A DNA stretch of 64,000 nt, taken from NCBI RefSeq assembly GCF_030316135.1, contig NZ_CP128185.1, positions 868,001 to 932,000 of the forward strand, written 5' to 3'. A program made the translations under genes and the position numbers. The DNA comes from Aliiglaciecola sp. LCG003 (GTDB lineage: Bacteria > Pseudomonadota > Gammaproteobacteria > Enterobacterales > Alteromonadaceae). Below the pieces are notes generated by a model that worked only from the letters and a program-made list of their open reading frames with translations, was not told the DNA's origin and did not search any database. How positions within the stretch are numbered: the stretch's first letter is position 1; each line of letters begins with the position of its first letter. Of the stretch, positions 1 through 8,809 are shown one piece after another.

Positions 1-1
1 T

Positions 2-439
2 CTAGAGATCGAAAAAACACGATTTGAAGATCGTCTGAAACTGGACTTTAATATTGAAACTGAAGCCAGATTGGCGCTGGTGCCCAGTTTGTTATTACAA
101 CCCATCATTGAAAATTCGATGAAACATGCCATTGCCAAAAGCGAAACCGGCGGCACAATTAGCCTGCATGCAAAGGTCTTTGAAGGGCAATTGATATTGC
201 AGTTAAGTGATACTGGCTCGGGCAATAAAATTGGTAAAAGTAAGGTGCAAAGTTCTAATGGCAGAGGCGTCGGCTTGCGCAATACTGACGAGCGACTTAA
301 AGCGTTATATCAACACAATTACCACGTTGGCATAAATATATTGCCCTCTGGTGGATTGAAAACCACGATCACGTTACCCTGTGAATATCATACTGATCAG
401 CATCCCGTAACCTTTTTGGCCACTGAGCATTTAGCATGA
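2..439 (+). CDS. Sensor histidine kinase of the LytS/YehU type, C-terminal part (cut by window start)
   Basis: The frame is open from base 2 and the first 23 codons already read as kinase (LEIEKTRFEDRLKL), so the protein begins outside the window. The visible part is the end of the His_kinase region and the HATPase: an N-box (PIIENSMKHAI), and the G-rich loops DTGSG and GRGVGLRNTDERL. In this family the kinase is membrane bound and phosphorylates a LytTR response regulator. The stop overlaps the start of the next gene by 4 nt (ATGA), which indicates translational coupling with its cognate regulator. The signal sensed cannot be read because the N-terminus is missing. Confidence 0.9.
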   Translation, partial: LEIEKTRFEDRLKLDFNIETEARLALVPSLLLQPIIENSMKHAIAKSETGGTISLHAKVFEGQLILQLSDTGSGNKIGKSKVQSSNGRGVGLRNTDERLKALYQHNYHVGINILPSGGLKTTITLPCEYHTDQHPVTFLATEHLA

Positions 440-1257
440 ATACTTTAACCGCTATTATTGTTGATGACGAACCCCTCGCACTAAAATTACTGCGTTCGAA
501 GCTTGATTCTTTTGCAAACGTTAAGGTGGTGGGAGAGTGCAAAAATGGTCGTCAAGCCATCGATATGATCATGGACCTCACTCCAGATTTAGTCTTTCTA
601 GATATTCAAATGCCAGGCCTAAATGGCTTCGATGTGGTGAAAAATTTACAAAGTGATTTACTACCCTTAATCGTATTTACCACCGCATACGAACAGTATG
701 CGTTAGACGCCTTTGATGTCCACGCCGTTGATTACATATTGAAACCTATTGATAAAGAACGTATCGAGCGGGCTATCGAAAGAGCCTTTGAACGCATGGC
801 TGTTAGTGACCTACCAGATAACAAACCGCGGATAATTGGTGCAATAAATGCTATTAATATGCGAGAAAGTAGCGGTGACAATCTCTCCGAAAATTTCGCC
901 CAGTCTCAATTTGCTGCCAATAGCATTGAGCGAAAAGTTGTCATTCGCGAACGGGACGAAATTACTCTGCTAAAACAAGCTGATATCCAATGGATTGATG
1001 CGGCTGGCGATTACGTTTGTCTGCATGCCGATGGTGAAACCCATATCAAACGCAGCACCCTAAAAGAGTTATTGGAAGAGCTCGATGACACGATTTTTAA
1101 ACGGGTGCATCGCTCTACCATCGTCAATCTAAATTTTATCGAGAAAGTCATACCCCATACCAAAGGTGAGTTTTTTTTACAGCTGGGGGAGTACGACAGA
1201 ATAAAAGTTAGTCGCAATTACAAAGAGGCAATTAAGGCATATCTGACTGAGCGCTAA
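436..1257 (+). CDS. LytTR-family response regulator
   Basis: This 273-residue protein has a receiver domain at about 5-120 with acidic pocket D10/D11, phospho-acceptor D56 (FLDIQMPG), T83 and K103 (LKPID). A LytTR DNA-binding domain follows at about 170-270 (IQWIDAAGDYVCLH, FKRVHRSTIVNLNFI). It overlaps the upstream LytS-type kinase gene by 4 nt, so the two form a two-component system like YehU/YehT or LytS/LytR. Target genes are unknown. The next gene on the same strand, an S9 peptidase, is 231 nt downstream and may be independent. Confidence 0.93.
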   Translation: MNTLTAIIVDDEPLALKLLRSKLDSFANVKVVGECKNGRQAIDMIMDLTPDLVFLDIQMPGLNGFDVVKNLQSDLLPLIVFTTAYEQYALDAFDVHAVDYILKPIDKERIERAIERAFERMAVSDLPDNKPRIIGAINAINMRESSGDNLSENFAQSQFAANSIERKVVIRERDEITLLKQADIQWIDAAGDYVCLHADGETHIKRSTLKELLEELDDTIFKRVHRSTIVNLNFIEKVIPHTKGEFFLQLGEYDRIKVSRNYKEAIKAYLTER

Positions 1258-1488
1258 TGTCCAATTGAACTCGATCTAGATACCAACTGCACTTTGTAAT
1301 AGCAGCCATAGCTTTTATTTTTCTTAGATTTAATAAAGCCCGTTATAACAGCAGGACAGGGAATTCCTGTATGCAGGTGCTTATTGGTTTATTTGCTTAG
1401 ATTAGTCGCTATATGGCGTGTGCCTTTGAAATCTAGCGATTAATCACTTACCATTCCGACGTCGTATTTACTCACCTAGGACGAACCG

Positions 1489-3411
1489 ATGTTAACAAGG
1501 ATGCTATTAGCACTGAGTGTGCTTCTTCTAGTGCCTACTGCAAATTCTACAGCCTACAGTGCGCAAAGTGTTCCCACTGATTACTTCAGTCGTTTACCTG
1601 CTTATGCCAAGCCTGGTTTATCCCCTTCTGGAAACAAAGTAGCCTTTATTCGCAACTTCGAAAAAGAGCAACTTGCTGTGTTAACCACTTTAGATATGGT
1701 AACGGGTGAAACCTTATATTTGCTCAAAACAGATAATGAGAAAATTAAAATTAAATGGTTCGAGTGGGCGAATGACAAGACCTTAATCGTCAGTGCAAAA
1801 TTTGCTTCAAAAAGAAAAAGAACGGCTACAATGGAGACGCGGCTAGTTGTCATTGACGCCACTGATGAGCGTGAGGAGGCTCGCCCACTAATCGGTCGCA
1901 GAGAGCATATCTCCCAGTTTCAAGATAATGTGATTGATTTTTTACCCGATGATCCAGAGCACATACTCATCGCGCTAGATCAAGATACAGTCAATTTACC
2001 CTCCGTTTACAAGGTAAATATTTATTCAGGCGAAAAAACTCGGATTGAAAGGGGAAAAAGGCAGGTTCGAGATTGGTTAACCGATCAGCAAGGCAGACTT
2101 CGAATTGGTTATTTTACCAATTATAAGACCGGTGAAAAAGGTAGTATCATTTCCATGCCAGAAACCCCTGATAGTTGGGATAGCCTATTTGAATATGATG
2201 GATTTTCTGAGCAGCCGATTTTTCCAATTGGTTTTGCTAAAGACCCAGATGTACTTTATTACAAAAGATACAATGGGGATAAAAAAGCCTTGTACAAAAT
2301 GAATATCCGTACAAAGCAAGAAGAATTGGTTTTTGCCGACCCACAGCATGATGTAGACGGGAGCCTAATCTATTCTAAAAAGACTAAAGAAGTCATTGGT
2401 CTACGGGATGCTCACGTAACCGGTGGAAGACTATATTGGGATAAAGACCGGGCCAACTTACAGAAAGCCTTTGATAAAGCTTTACCCGACACAAGCAATT
2501 ATCTTGTGGATTTTAGCGCTGACGAGAATATTTATATTCTATATACCGAAAGTGATTCTATACCCGGCGCTTATTATTACGGCAATCGTGACAAAAAAAC
2601 CTTACATCTATTATTTGAACAATACCCTGAACTCAACGGCATTCAAATTCCTCAACATAAGCTAATTACCTACAAAGCCCGAGACGGTGTAGAAATTCAG
2701 GGGTATCTAACTTTACCTTTAGGTTTTGACGGCCCGGTTTCAACGATTCTAATGCCTCATGGAGGGCCTGGGGCAAGGGAGTATGATGGTTTTGATACTT
2801 GGACCGCTTTTCTAACTAACCAGGGCTATGCGGTATTTCGACCCAATTTCAGAGGCTCTAGCGGTTATGGCTACGAATTTTCACAAAGTCAAATGAAGGG
2901 GTGGGGGCTGGAAATGCAGGATGATTTGGCCGATGCGGTTACTTTTCTTGTTAACCAGAAAATTGCCACTCCTGAAAAAGTATGCATAGTAGGGGGCAGT
3001 TATGGTGGGTATGCCGCTATGATGGGTATAGTAAAAACCCCTGACCTATATAAATGTGCCGTGAGTTTTGCTGGCGTCTCGAATCTTAAAAAGCTGGTTA
3101 TTTCTGCCCGTAAATACACTAACGCTAAATTTGTAAAAAACCAAATCGGTGACGATTATGATGATTTAGAGAACCGTTCTCCCTATTACAATGTTGAAAA
3201 AATTAAAACCCCTATTTTACTTATCCATGGTCAAGATGATCGGGTCGTGAATGTCGCACAAAGCCGCGAAATGGCTGACGAACTAGAGGACGAAGATAAA
3301 GAATTTGAATACATAGAGCTTGAGCATGGAGATCATAATTTGTCAGTGCAAAAAAATCGCAGTGCTTTATTTGATGCACTGGATGCATTTTTGGCCAAAC
3401 ATTTAGATTAA
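1489..3411 (+). CDS. S9 family prolyl oligopeptidase-type peptidase, exported
   Basis: This 640-residue protein has an N-terminal signal peptide (about residues 1-25, hydrophobic core LLALSVLLLVPTA). A divergent beta-propeller region spans about 35-390 and an alpha/beta-hydrolase peptidase domain about 395-640. The catalytic triad is visible: S504 in GGSYGGYAAMMG, D584 in HGQDDRVV and H616 in HGDHN. The family cleaves short peptides, usually after proline or as an acyl-aminoacyl or dipeptidyl peptidase; the exact specificity cannot be read. The ATG is preceded by AGGAC. It stands alone, facing a convergent lipoprotein gene with under 50 nt between them. Confidence 0.92.
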   Translation: MLTRMLLALSVLLLVPTANSTAYSAQSVPTDYFSRLPAYAKPGLSPSGNKVAFIRNFEKEQLAVLTTLDMVTGETLYLLKTDNEKIKIKWFEWANDKTLIVSAKFASKRKRTATMETRLVVIDATDEREEARPLIGRREHISQFQDNVIDFLPDDPEHILIALDQDTVNLPSVYKVNIYSGEKTRIERGKRQVRDWLTDQQGRLRIGYFTNYKTGEKGSIISMPETPDSWDSLFEYDGFSEQPIFPIGFAKDPDVLYYKRYNGDKKALYKMNIRTKQEELVFADPQHDVDGSLIYSKKTKEVIGLRDAHVTGGRLYWDKDRANLQKAFDKALPDTSNYLVDFSADENIYILYTESDSIPGAYYYGNRDKKTLHLLFEQYPELNGIQIPQHKLITYKARDGVEIQGYLTLPLGFDGPVSTILMPHGGPGAREYDGFDTWTAFLTNQGYAVFRPNFRGSSGYGYEFSQSQMKGWGLEMQDDLADAVTFLVNQKIATPEKVCIVGGSYGGYAAMMGIVKTPDLYKCAVSFAGVSNLKKLVISARKYTNAKFVKNQIGDDYDDLENRSPYYNVEKIKTPILLIHGQDDRVVNVAQSREMADELEDEDKEFEYIELEHGDHNLSVQKNRSALFDALDAFLAKHLD

Positions 3412-3458
3412 TATTAAAAATAAGCTGTGTGAAGAGAGCGTCTGAGCATAGCAAGTTA

Positions 3459-4229
3459 TCAAAATTGCCTTATCAAATCTTGGTTTGCTAGGTTATGGGT
3501 ATGGCTAGCCAATAACCTCCCCAATTCATCTTCTGAATAGTGGTAAATCTGGACCATTTTTTCCCCTGTTTGGGTATGTACAGCTTGGGGGAGGTGTTCG
3601 AATTTAATTTTTAGTCCGAGCCTTTTCAGTGTTGCTGGATCATAACTAAACAGGGCAGCATCCCGTTGGGTTGCCTGATTTGGCATCATAGCCAAAATGG
3701 TGACAGCTTGTTCTACTCCTATAAATTTGAAAAACTGTGTTTCTTGCTCTTGCCAAAGACGCAACCATTGATGCTGTTGTGTTTGCTTTTTAGCCGATAG
3801 AAGCCATTTAATACGATTAAACCAAGCCAGTGACAACGGCGTGTAAAGGGACTGGAATGCTCCGCCATGCCAGCCGAGAATGGCCTCTTTTTCAACAAAT
3901 GCATCTTTGCTGGCTGTCACTACGTAATTTGCACAAGAAGATGCACAGACTTTGCGCACAATAACATTGAGCCGATGCTGGTAAACCATCTTGCCTAGTT
4001 CGATTCCTGCATTGACGTCACCACCAGGACTGGAAATGATGAGCTTCTTTATCCCCGTAGACTTTGCCAATAGGTTTTTAAACGCTGTCACATTGGCCTC
4101 AGAGGTATCGCCCATGAAGCGAATAGTATGTTCATCTAACAGACTTACTTGTCCCGGCTTGTCACTAGTATCAACTGGAGTAACGCAGGCTGTTAGTAAT
4201 AGTGCAGTAGTGAAATATAAATAGCGCAT
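3459..4229 (-). CDS. ClpP/crotonase-fold lipoprotein, possible periplasmic serine protease
   Basis: This 256-residue protein starts with a lipoprotein signal (LLLTAC, Cys 15). The body resembles the ClpP/SDH-type serine hydrolase fold: the oxyanion-type loop SSPGGDVNAG near 65-74 and a candidate nucleophile segment VCASSCANYV near 93-102. It is annotated in related bacteria, where named at all, as a hypothetical or ClpP-like periplasmic protein. An AAGGA ribosome site precedes the ATG. Whether it is a working protease is inference; no clear catalytic His/Asp assignment could be made by eye. Confidence 0.75.
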   Translation of the reverse strand: MRYLYFTTALLLTACVTPVDTSDKPGQVSLLDEHTIRFMGDTSEANVTAFKNLLAKSTGIKKLIISSPGGDVNAGIELGKMVYQHRLNVIVRKVCASSCANYVVTASKDAFVEKEAILGWHGGAFQSLYTPLSLAWFNRIKWLLSAKKQTQQHQWLRLWQEQETQFFKFIGVEQAVTILAMMPNQATQRDAALFSYDPATLKRLGLKIKFEHLPQAVHTQTGEKMVQIYHYSEDELGRLLASHTHNLANQDLIRQF

Positions 4230-4296
4230 TGATATCCTTTCAAATGTTGCAGGCTAAATACCCTAAGCTAAGTGTATGTCAGCAGATTGTACGCAG

Positions 4297-5178
4297 TTAG
4301 GCTCCACTAGAGCCAGACCTAAACCTTGGTACTAGCACCGGTGTCTTAGTCTTATAAGCTTGGTAGTCTTGCTGTGTTCCCCAGCGCTGGTCCGCCTTGT
4401 CTTCCAATAGGGGTATTCCGCTGATTTTAGTCAATAATAAAGTGACAAAAAACGGTGAAATCAGTGTGACGTGCTGCCACCCTTGTAGGGCTGGATAAGC
4501 CGCCAATGCGACACCAAACCATAAGATGATTTCGCCAAAATAATTGGGGTGGCGCGAATACGCCCACAAACCATGCTGGATAAATTTTTGTTTATTTTTT
4601 GGGTCGTGTTTGAATTGAAATTTTTGCCAATCGGCCACTGATTCGAGACTAAAGCCGATAAGCCACAGCAGGGCTCCCACAAGGGTTAGAACACTAAGGT
4701 GCGATTGTTGCTGGGAGGTTATCACTGTTAACGCCGCGCCAGATGTGACTACTACCCATAATCCTTGCAAGGTCCAAGCAGAAAAAAAACGGTACTTATT
4801 AGGTTTGATTTCAGCAAAGCGATTATCGCTGCCATCCTTAACAATGCGTTTAAATAAAAAGGTGCCCAAACGAGCTGACCATGCAAGCACCATGGCCGCC
4901 AGCAAAATTGACGTGATGGATAATTGGGTTTGGCTGTAAAGGCCGTAAAAGGTAATAACGATAAAGCTCATGCCGCCCGTTAGGTCATAATAGCGCTCGG
5001 TTTGCATAATATAGGCTGGTATAAATGCTAGCCATTGAAATGTGAACGCCAGCAAGGTGCATTGTGCCATAATTGAGAATGCGGGGGAGGATGGCGCAAC
5101 CTGAGTTGCTAAAACCAGTAAACTTGCAACAGCAACACTTATTAATAATACGACTCCTGCGTAGGCTTTATCACTCAT
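4297..5178 (-). CDS. DUF1295 integral membrane protein (steroid 5-alpha-reductase-like)
   Basis: This 293-residue polytopic membrane protein has about seven hydrophobic segments. The diagnostic C-terminal stretch GLWAYSRHPNYFGEIILWFG at about 202-221 is the NADPH-binding RHPNYFGE signature shared by DUF1295, isoprenylcysteine methyltransferases and steroid 5-alpha reductases. Members are thought to be membrane-bound reductases or methyltransferases; the substrate is not known. GGAGT lies 9 nt before the ATG. Neighbours are monocistronic and give no functional hint. Confidence 0.85.
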   Translation of the reverse strand: MSDKAYAGVVLLISVAVASLLVLATQVAPSSPAFSIMAQCTLLAFTFQWLAFIPAYIMQTERYYDLTGGMSFIVITFYGLYSQTQLSITSILLAAMVLAWSARLGTFLFKRIVKDGSDNRFAEIKPNKYRFFSAWTLQGLWVVVTSGAALTVITSQQQSHLSVLTLVGALLWLIGFSLESVADWQKFQFKHDPKNKQKFIQHGLWAYSRHPNYFGEIILWFGVALAAYPALQGWQHVTLISPFFVTLLLTKISGIPLLEDKADQRWGTQQDYQAYKTKTPVLVPRFRSGSSGA

Positions 5179-5274
5179 CAGATTGTTACTCCAAACTATC
5201 GGTTCCCCTATACAGGGTGAGGTGCATCAGCACTTGATTGCTTATACTGGCTGCACCTATATTTAGACTATTGG

Positions 5275-6150
5275 TTATACGCTGGTGGTAATCTTCATGT
5301 CATAGCCACTGTACTTTCGCATATTAATCACCCGGTCTTGGTCTAGCATCCAGTACTGGCCTTTAATACCCGTGAGAGTGCCCTCAAATTGTAATTCTTT
5401 ATCTAAATTAATCGATTTAATTTTTTCCGGGTAGTGCATTACCGGGTATTGAATATTCACCGCGGGCACGTCGATTAAATTGATCGCTTGTAAACCATAT
5501 TGGGATGAGATGTTATCTAACTCCATTTCAACCGCACCAAACAACTGCTCTCTTAGAGCGACTAAATCGATTTGCTCAGGCTGACCTTTTAACATCGCAC
5601 GCCAGTTAGTCTTGTCGGCAATATGTTGTTTAAAAGCGGTTTCAGCCAGACCACTAAGCAGACGGTTTTTGACCCGCAAAATGGCGATAGCCTGAGTAGC
5701 GCCTTGGTCAATCCAGCGACTGGATACGCCTTCAGTTACATGTCGGGTGATCCCTACTTTAACTGTTCCGGTATTTGCCAAATATACAAAGTGATCGTTC
5801 AAGCAATTTTCTTCACCCCAACTAGGCTCGCGGCACGTGCCTTGATCGTAATGACACTTTTCTGGCTTGATGATGCAGGTATCACATTGAGCAAGTGTCA
5901 TCAGGCAGCGGTAACAGTATCCTTGATTGAAGCTTTTTTTAGTTTTGCTGTGGCAATGAACACAATTGATCATTTGGTTAAATTCAACACCGACTTGGCT
6001 ACCAATCAATGGATTCATGTTGATGAGTTGATCGCCGATAGGCAGGGCATATTCTACTTCACCATTTTGCTCAGCACTGGCGCGCATCTTTCTTATATTA
6101 CCGGAGTAAACTGTCATTTTTGTCATTATCGCTTTATTGCTATTTCGCAT
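5275..6150 (-). CDS. DUF2797 domain protein with zinc-finger cysteines
   Basis: This DUF2797-family protein has an N-terminal segment NPLIG, then a cysteine-rich region with CVHCHSKTKKSF, YCYRC, CDTC and CHYDQGTC pairs that would bind zinc. The segment FVYLANTGTVKVGITR resembles the core of GIY-YIG-like domains, and RWIDQGATQA follows. No biochemical function is established for the family. The annotated start gives 291 residues, but family alignment favours one of the internal Met residues at 6126 or 6117 (MTKMTVYSGNIRKM). No start has a strong Shine-Dalgarno sequence. It is divergent from the downstream phosphatase gene. Confidence 0.85.
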   Translation of the reverse strand: MRNSNKAIMTKMTVYSGNIRKMRASAEQNGEVEYALPIGDQLINMNPLIGSQVGVEFNQMINCVHCHSKTKKSFNQGYCYRCLMTLAQCDTCIIKPEKCHYDQGTCREPSWGEENCLNDHFVYLANTGTVKVGITRHVTEGVSSRWIDQGATQAIAILRVKNRLLSGLAETAFKQHIADKTNWRAMLKGQPEQIDLVALREQLFGAVEMELDNISSQYGLQAINLIDVPAVNIQYPVMHYPEKIKSINLDKELQFEGTLTGIKGQYWMLDQDRVINMRKYSGYDMKITTSV

Positions 6151-6277
6151 TATATGTTAACCCGCCTAGCATCTTTGTGAAATCTGAACTGCAAAAAATC
6201 ATAATTTTATAAGGCTATGTTTTATTAATCTCATTATGCATATACTGAGGTTTATTCTAATCGGTACAAAAAGCGCC

Positions 6278-6760
6278 ATGAATATGAAAATTTTTGCAGT
6301 TGTGATTAGTAGTTTGATTTGCCTATGGTCCAGCCACTGCAAGGCTTATGATTTGTATTTGATTCGGCATTTCGAAAAACAGCCTGATCAGCCAAACCCG
6401 GCGTTAACCGAGCATGGACAAGCTCAAGCGGCCAAATTAGCCCAGTTTTTGACGGATAAGGGAGTGGTGTATATTTACAGCACAGATTATCGCCGCACCC
6501 AACAGAGTGCGGCCCAAAGTGCCAAACTGCTGGAGCTCCAAGTAACCTCATATGACCCCAAAAATTTAGCTGAATTTGCTCAGCAGATTTTACACAAACA
6601 GCAAAATTCGCTGATAGTCGGCCACAGCAATACTACCCCTGAACTCATATCTTTACTTGGCGGCCAAAGTAAGCCTATTGATGAAAGCCAATATGGTGAG
6701 GTTTTCATTCTCCACGTCTCCGAGCAGCACGTAGACACCGATAGTTTTCATATTGAATAG
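6278..6760 (+). CDS. SixA-like histidine phosphatase, exported
   Basis: This is a histidine phosphatase superfamily protein with the catalytic RHG-type motif as LIRHFEKQ, conserved R in YSTDYRRTQQSA, and the second His in IVGHSNTTPE. The start at 6278 (MNMKIFAVVISSLICL) gives a clean signal peptide cleaved near HCKA; an in-frame ATG at 6236 would put 14 extra residues in front. Mature length (about 140) fits SixA or small phosphoglycerate-mutase-like enzymes rather than GpmB. Substrate unknown; a periplasmic location makes a phospho-sugar or phospholipid head group possible, but that is inference. Confidence 0.85.
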   Translation: MNMKIFAVVISSLICLWSSHCKAYDLYLIRHFEKQPDQPNPALTEHGQAQAAKLAQFLTDKGVVYIYSTDYRRTQQSAAQSAKLLELQVTSYDPKNLAEFAQQILHKQQNSLIVGHSNTTPELISLLGGQSKPIDESQYGEVFILHVSEQHVDTDSFHIE

Positions 6761-6824
6761 CGCAGGTCGATAGAATCTAAATCTATTGTAAAGGTATGAA
6801 TTGATATAATTAAATATTGTACAA

Positions 6825-8762
6825 ATGTTGTACACTTATTTGACATTGGTGATGATTGGAGACGGGTCTTTGCGATGGTGTCTTATACTTGTCGTTCTGT
6901 GCTGTGGATGGAGCAGGGACACCTGTGCGTCTGTTGAAAAAATCCTTGAATGGCGGTCTCCCTATAAAGAACTCATTGGTTCAATCCCTAAATCTCCAGA
7001 CGAGGTTTTAAAGCAGTTGTTAGAAACTGACTTGAGTCAAGTGAGTGATAACAATAACCTGGCTCAACACTATTCTTCGCTAAGTATGGTTTACTACGCC
7101 CTAAGCTTTCCAGAATCAGCCTTCGCGAATGCCCAAACTGCTCTTGAATATATTGACCCAGATACCCAGCCTTGGCTATATCACATGTCAAAACTCAATG
7201 AAGCTCAGGCTTGGGATTTAACCGGTAAACCAAATAGTGGCGTTATCGGGGCCAATGCGGCCTTAGTGTGGGCCGAGTTACAACAAGACACCGATTTAAT
7301 TGTCTTAGCTCTATATGTAAGAGGTAGCTTATTAAACAGTATGCTGGATTATCGCGGCGCCTTGCGGGATCTTCAACGGGCTTATGAAATTGCACCACAG
7401 GCGTCAAATCTCAATCGAGGTGATATAGCCGGTATGTTGGCTCTAGTGTACGAGTATCGCCGGGAAGACTCACTGGCCATTCCATTTTTCCAAGAAGCGG
7501 CTAGTTACCACCGAGCAAATCAAAACTTACTCGAGTTGAGTATTGCTTTGTATGGCTTGGGCCGCGCCAACAAAAATATTGGCAATATAGAGTTGGGTCG
7601 CCAGTTATTAGTTGAATCAAAACAGATTGCAACCCAAGTAGGTGATCAACAGGGTGTTGCTTATGCGTTAAAAGAGCTTGCAGGGCTTGCTTTGGCGGAA
7701 AATAACTACCAAGTCGCGCAACAATTCATCCAGCAGGCTTTCGAGATATTTGAAGTTAGCCAAAACCAATACATGTTGTTGGATGCATATCTCACTATGG
7801 CAAAGATCGCCCTAGCCGAAAATGACTTGCTAGCGGTCAAAAAATTCCTGCATTCTGCCCAAAGCTATGTAGATATAGTCAATATGCCGGTGCAAGCAAT
7901 TGCCTTTGACGAGTTAACAGCACAGTATTTAGCGCTAAGTGGTCATCATCAGCAAGCATTTGAATTACTGCTTGCCACGATGAATCGTAAGCAACGATTG
8001 CAGAGTCAAACAAGTACACAACAATTACATAGTTTGCGCTCCCAATACGAAATTGATATGAAAGACCGTGAAAACAAATTGTTAGAACAAAAGAATCAAC
8101 TTCAGCAATCAGATTTAGAGTCAGTAGAAACCCGAAACTTGCAACTGTTATTGCTGTTCGGCGCTACCCTACTAATCTGCTTATTGTTAGTTATCTTGGT
8201 TTATCGAACAGTACAAAACCGTGCCAGATTTGAACATCTAGCCAATATCGACAGCTTAACTGGATTGGCGAATCGGCGTAATGTCATGGAAAAATTGCAA
8301 ACTCAAATTGAACTGGCAAGACGCCACGAGTTTCCCTTGTCTGTCGCCATTGTTGATATAGATTTCTTCAAAAAAATTAATGACAACTACGGTCATGCTG
8401 GCGGCGATAAAGTGCTAAAAGCCATCGGGAGTCTGTTTGAACAAACTTTCAGGCAAAGTGATGTGATTGGTCGTATTGGCGGAGAGGAGTTTTTGATTGG
8501 GTTGCCTCATACGGCATTAGGTGATGCAGATAGGACATTACAGAGCCTGTCACTGAATGTGAAACAACTTTCCGATTCCTTCGATTTATCGGGTCTGAGC
8601 TTATCAATATCAATTGGCCTATCCTTATATCAAGCCGGTGAGTCAATCGAAAGTTTATTGTTAAGATGTGATAAAGCGCTTTATCAAGCTAAGCGTGGGG
8701 GGAGAGACCAAGTCGTTACCTACCGAGAAAATCATTCTACATTGCTGCAATTGGAAGTCTGA
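6825..8762 (+). CDS. TPR-containing membrane diguanylate cyclase (GGDEF)
   Basis: This 645-residue protein has an N-terminal signal or anchor segment, a periplasmic array of TPR-like helices at about 60-390, a coiled coil at about 400-435, one transmembrane helix at about 438-462 (LLLFGATLLICLLLVILVY) and a cytoplasmic GGDEF domain. The active-site motif is GGEEF at 552-556, so it should make cyclic di-GMP from GTP. The RxxD inhibitory I-site (RQSD, 543-546) is intact, suggesting product feedback. An alternative ATG lies at 6852. Periplasmic TPRs probably sense a protein or peptide partner. Confidence 0.92.
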   Translation: MLYTYLTLVMIGDGSLRWCLILVVLCCGWSRDTCASVEKILEWRSPYKELIGSIPKSPDEVLKQLLETDLSQVSDNNNLAQHYSSLSMVYYALSFPESAFANAQTALEYIDPDTQPWLYHMSKLNEAQAWDLTGKPNSGVIGANAALVWAELQQDTDLIVLALYVRGSLLNSMLDYRGALRDLQRAYEIAPQASNLNRGDIAGMLALVYEYRREDSLAIPFFQEAASYHRANQNLLELSIALYGLGRANKNIGNIELGRQLLVESKQIATQVGDQQGVAYALKELAGLALAENNYQVAQQFIQQAFEIFEVSQNQYMLLDAYLTMAKIALAENDLLAVKKFLHSAQSYVDIVNMPVQAIAFDELTAQYLALSGHHQQAFELLLATMNRKQRLQSQTSTQQLHSLRSQYEIDMKDRENKLLEQKNQLQQSDLESVETRNLQLLLLFGATLLICLLLVILVYRTVQNRARFEHLANIDSLTGLANRRNVMEKLQTQIELARRHEFPLSVAIVDIDFFKKINDNYGHAGGDKVLKAIGSLFEQTFRQSDVIGRIGGEEFLIGLPHTALGDADRTLQSLSLNVKQLSDSFDLSGLSLSISIGLSLYQAGESIESLLLRCDKALYQAKRGGRDQVVTYRENHSTLLQLEV

Positions 8763-8809
8763 AATTGCTATACTCCAAACTGTACTGTTTTTATATTGGA
8801 AGTTAACTC

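Noticed and set aside
5623-6180. A 185-codon open frame on the plus strand
   Set aside because: It is antisense to the DUF2797 gene, whose cysteine motifs are clearly conserved; its own product resembles nothing.
8785-8800. A LexA-like half site (TACTGTTTTTATAT) before polB, which is SOS-controlled in E. coli
   Set aside because: The right half that should read ACAG is TGGA, so the palindrome is missing.
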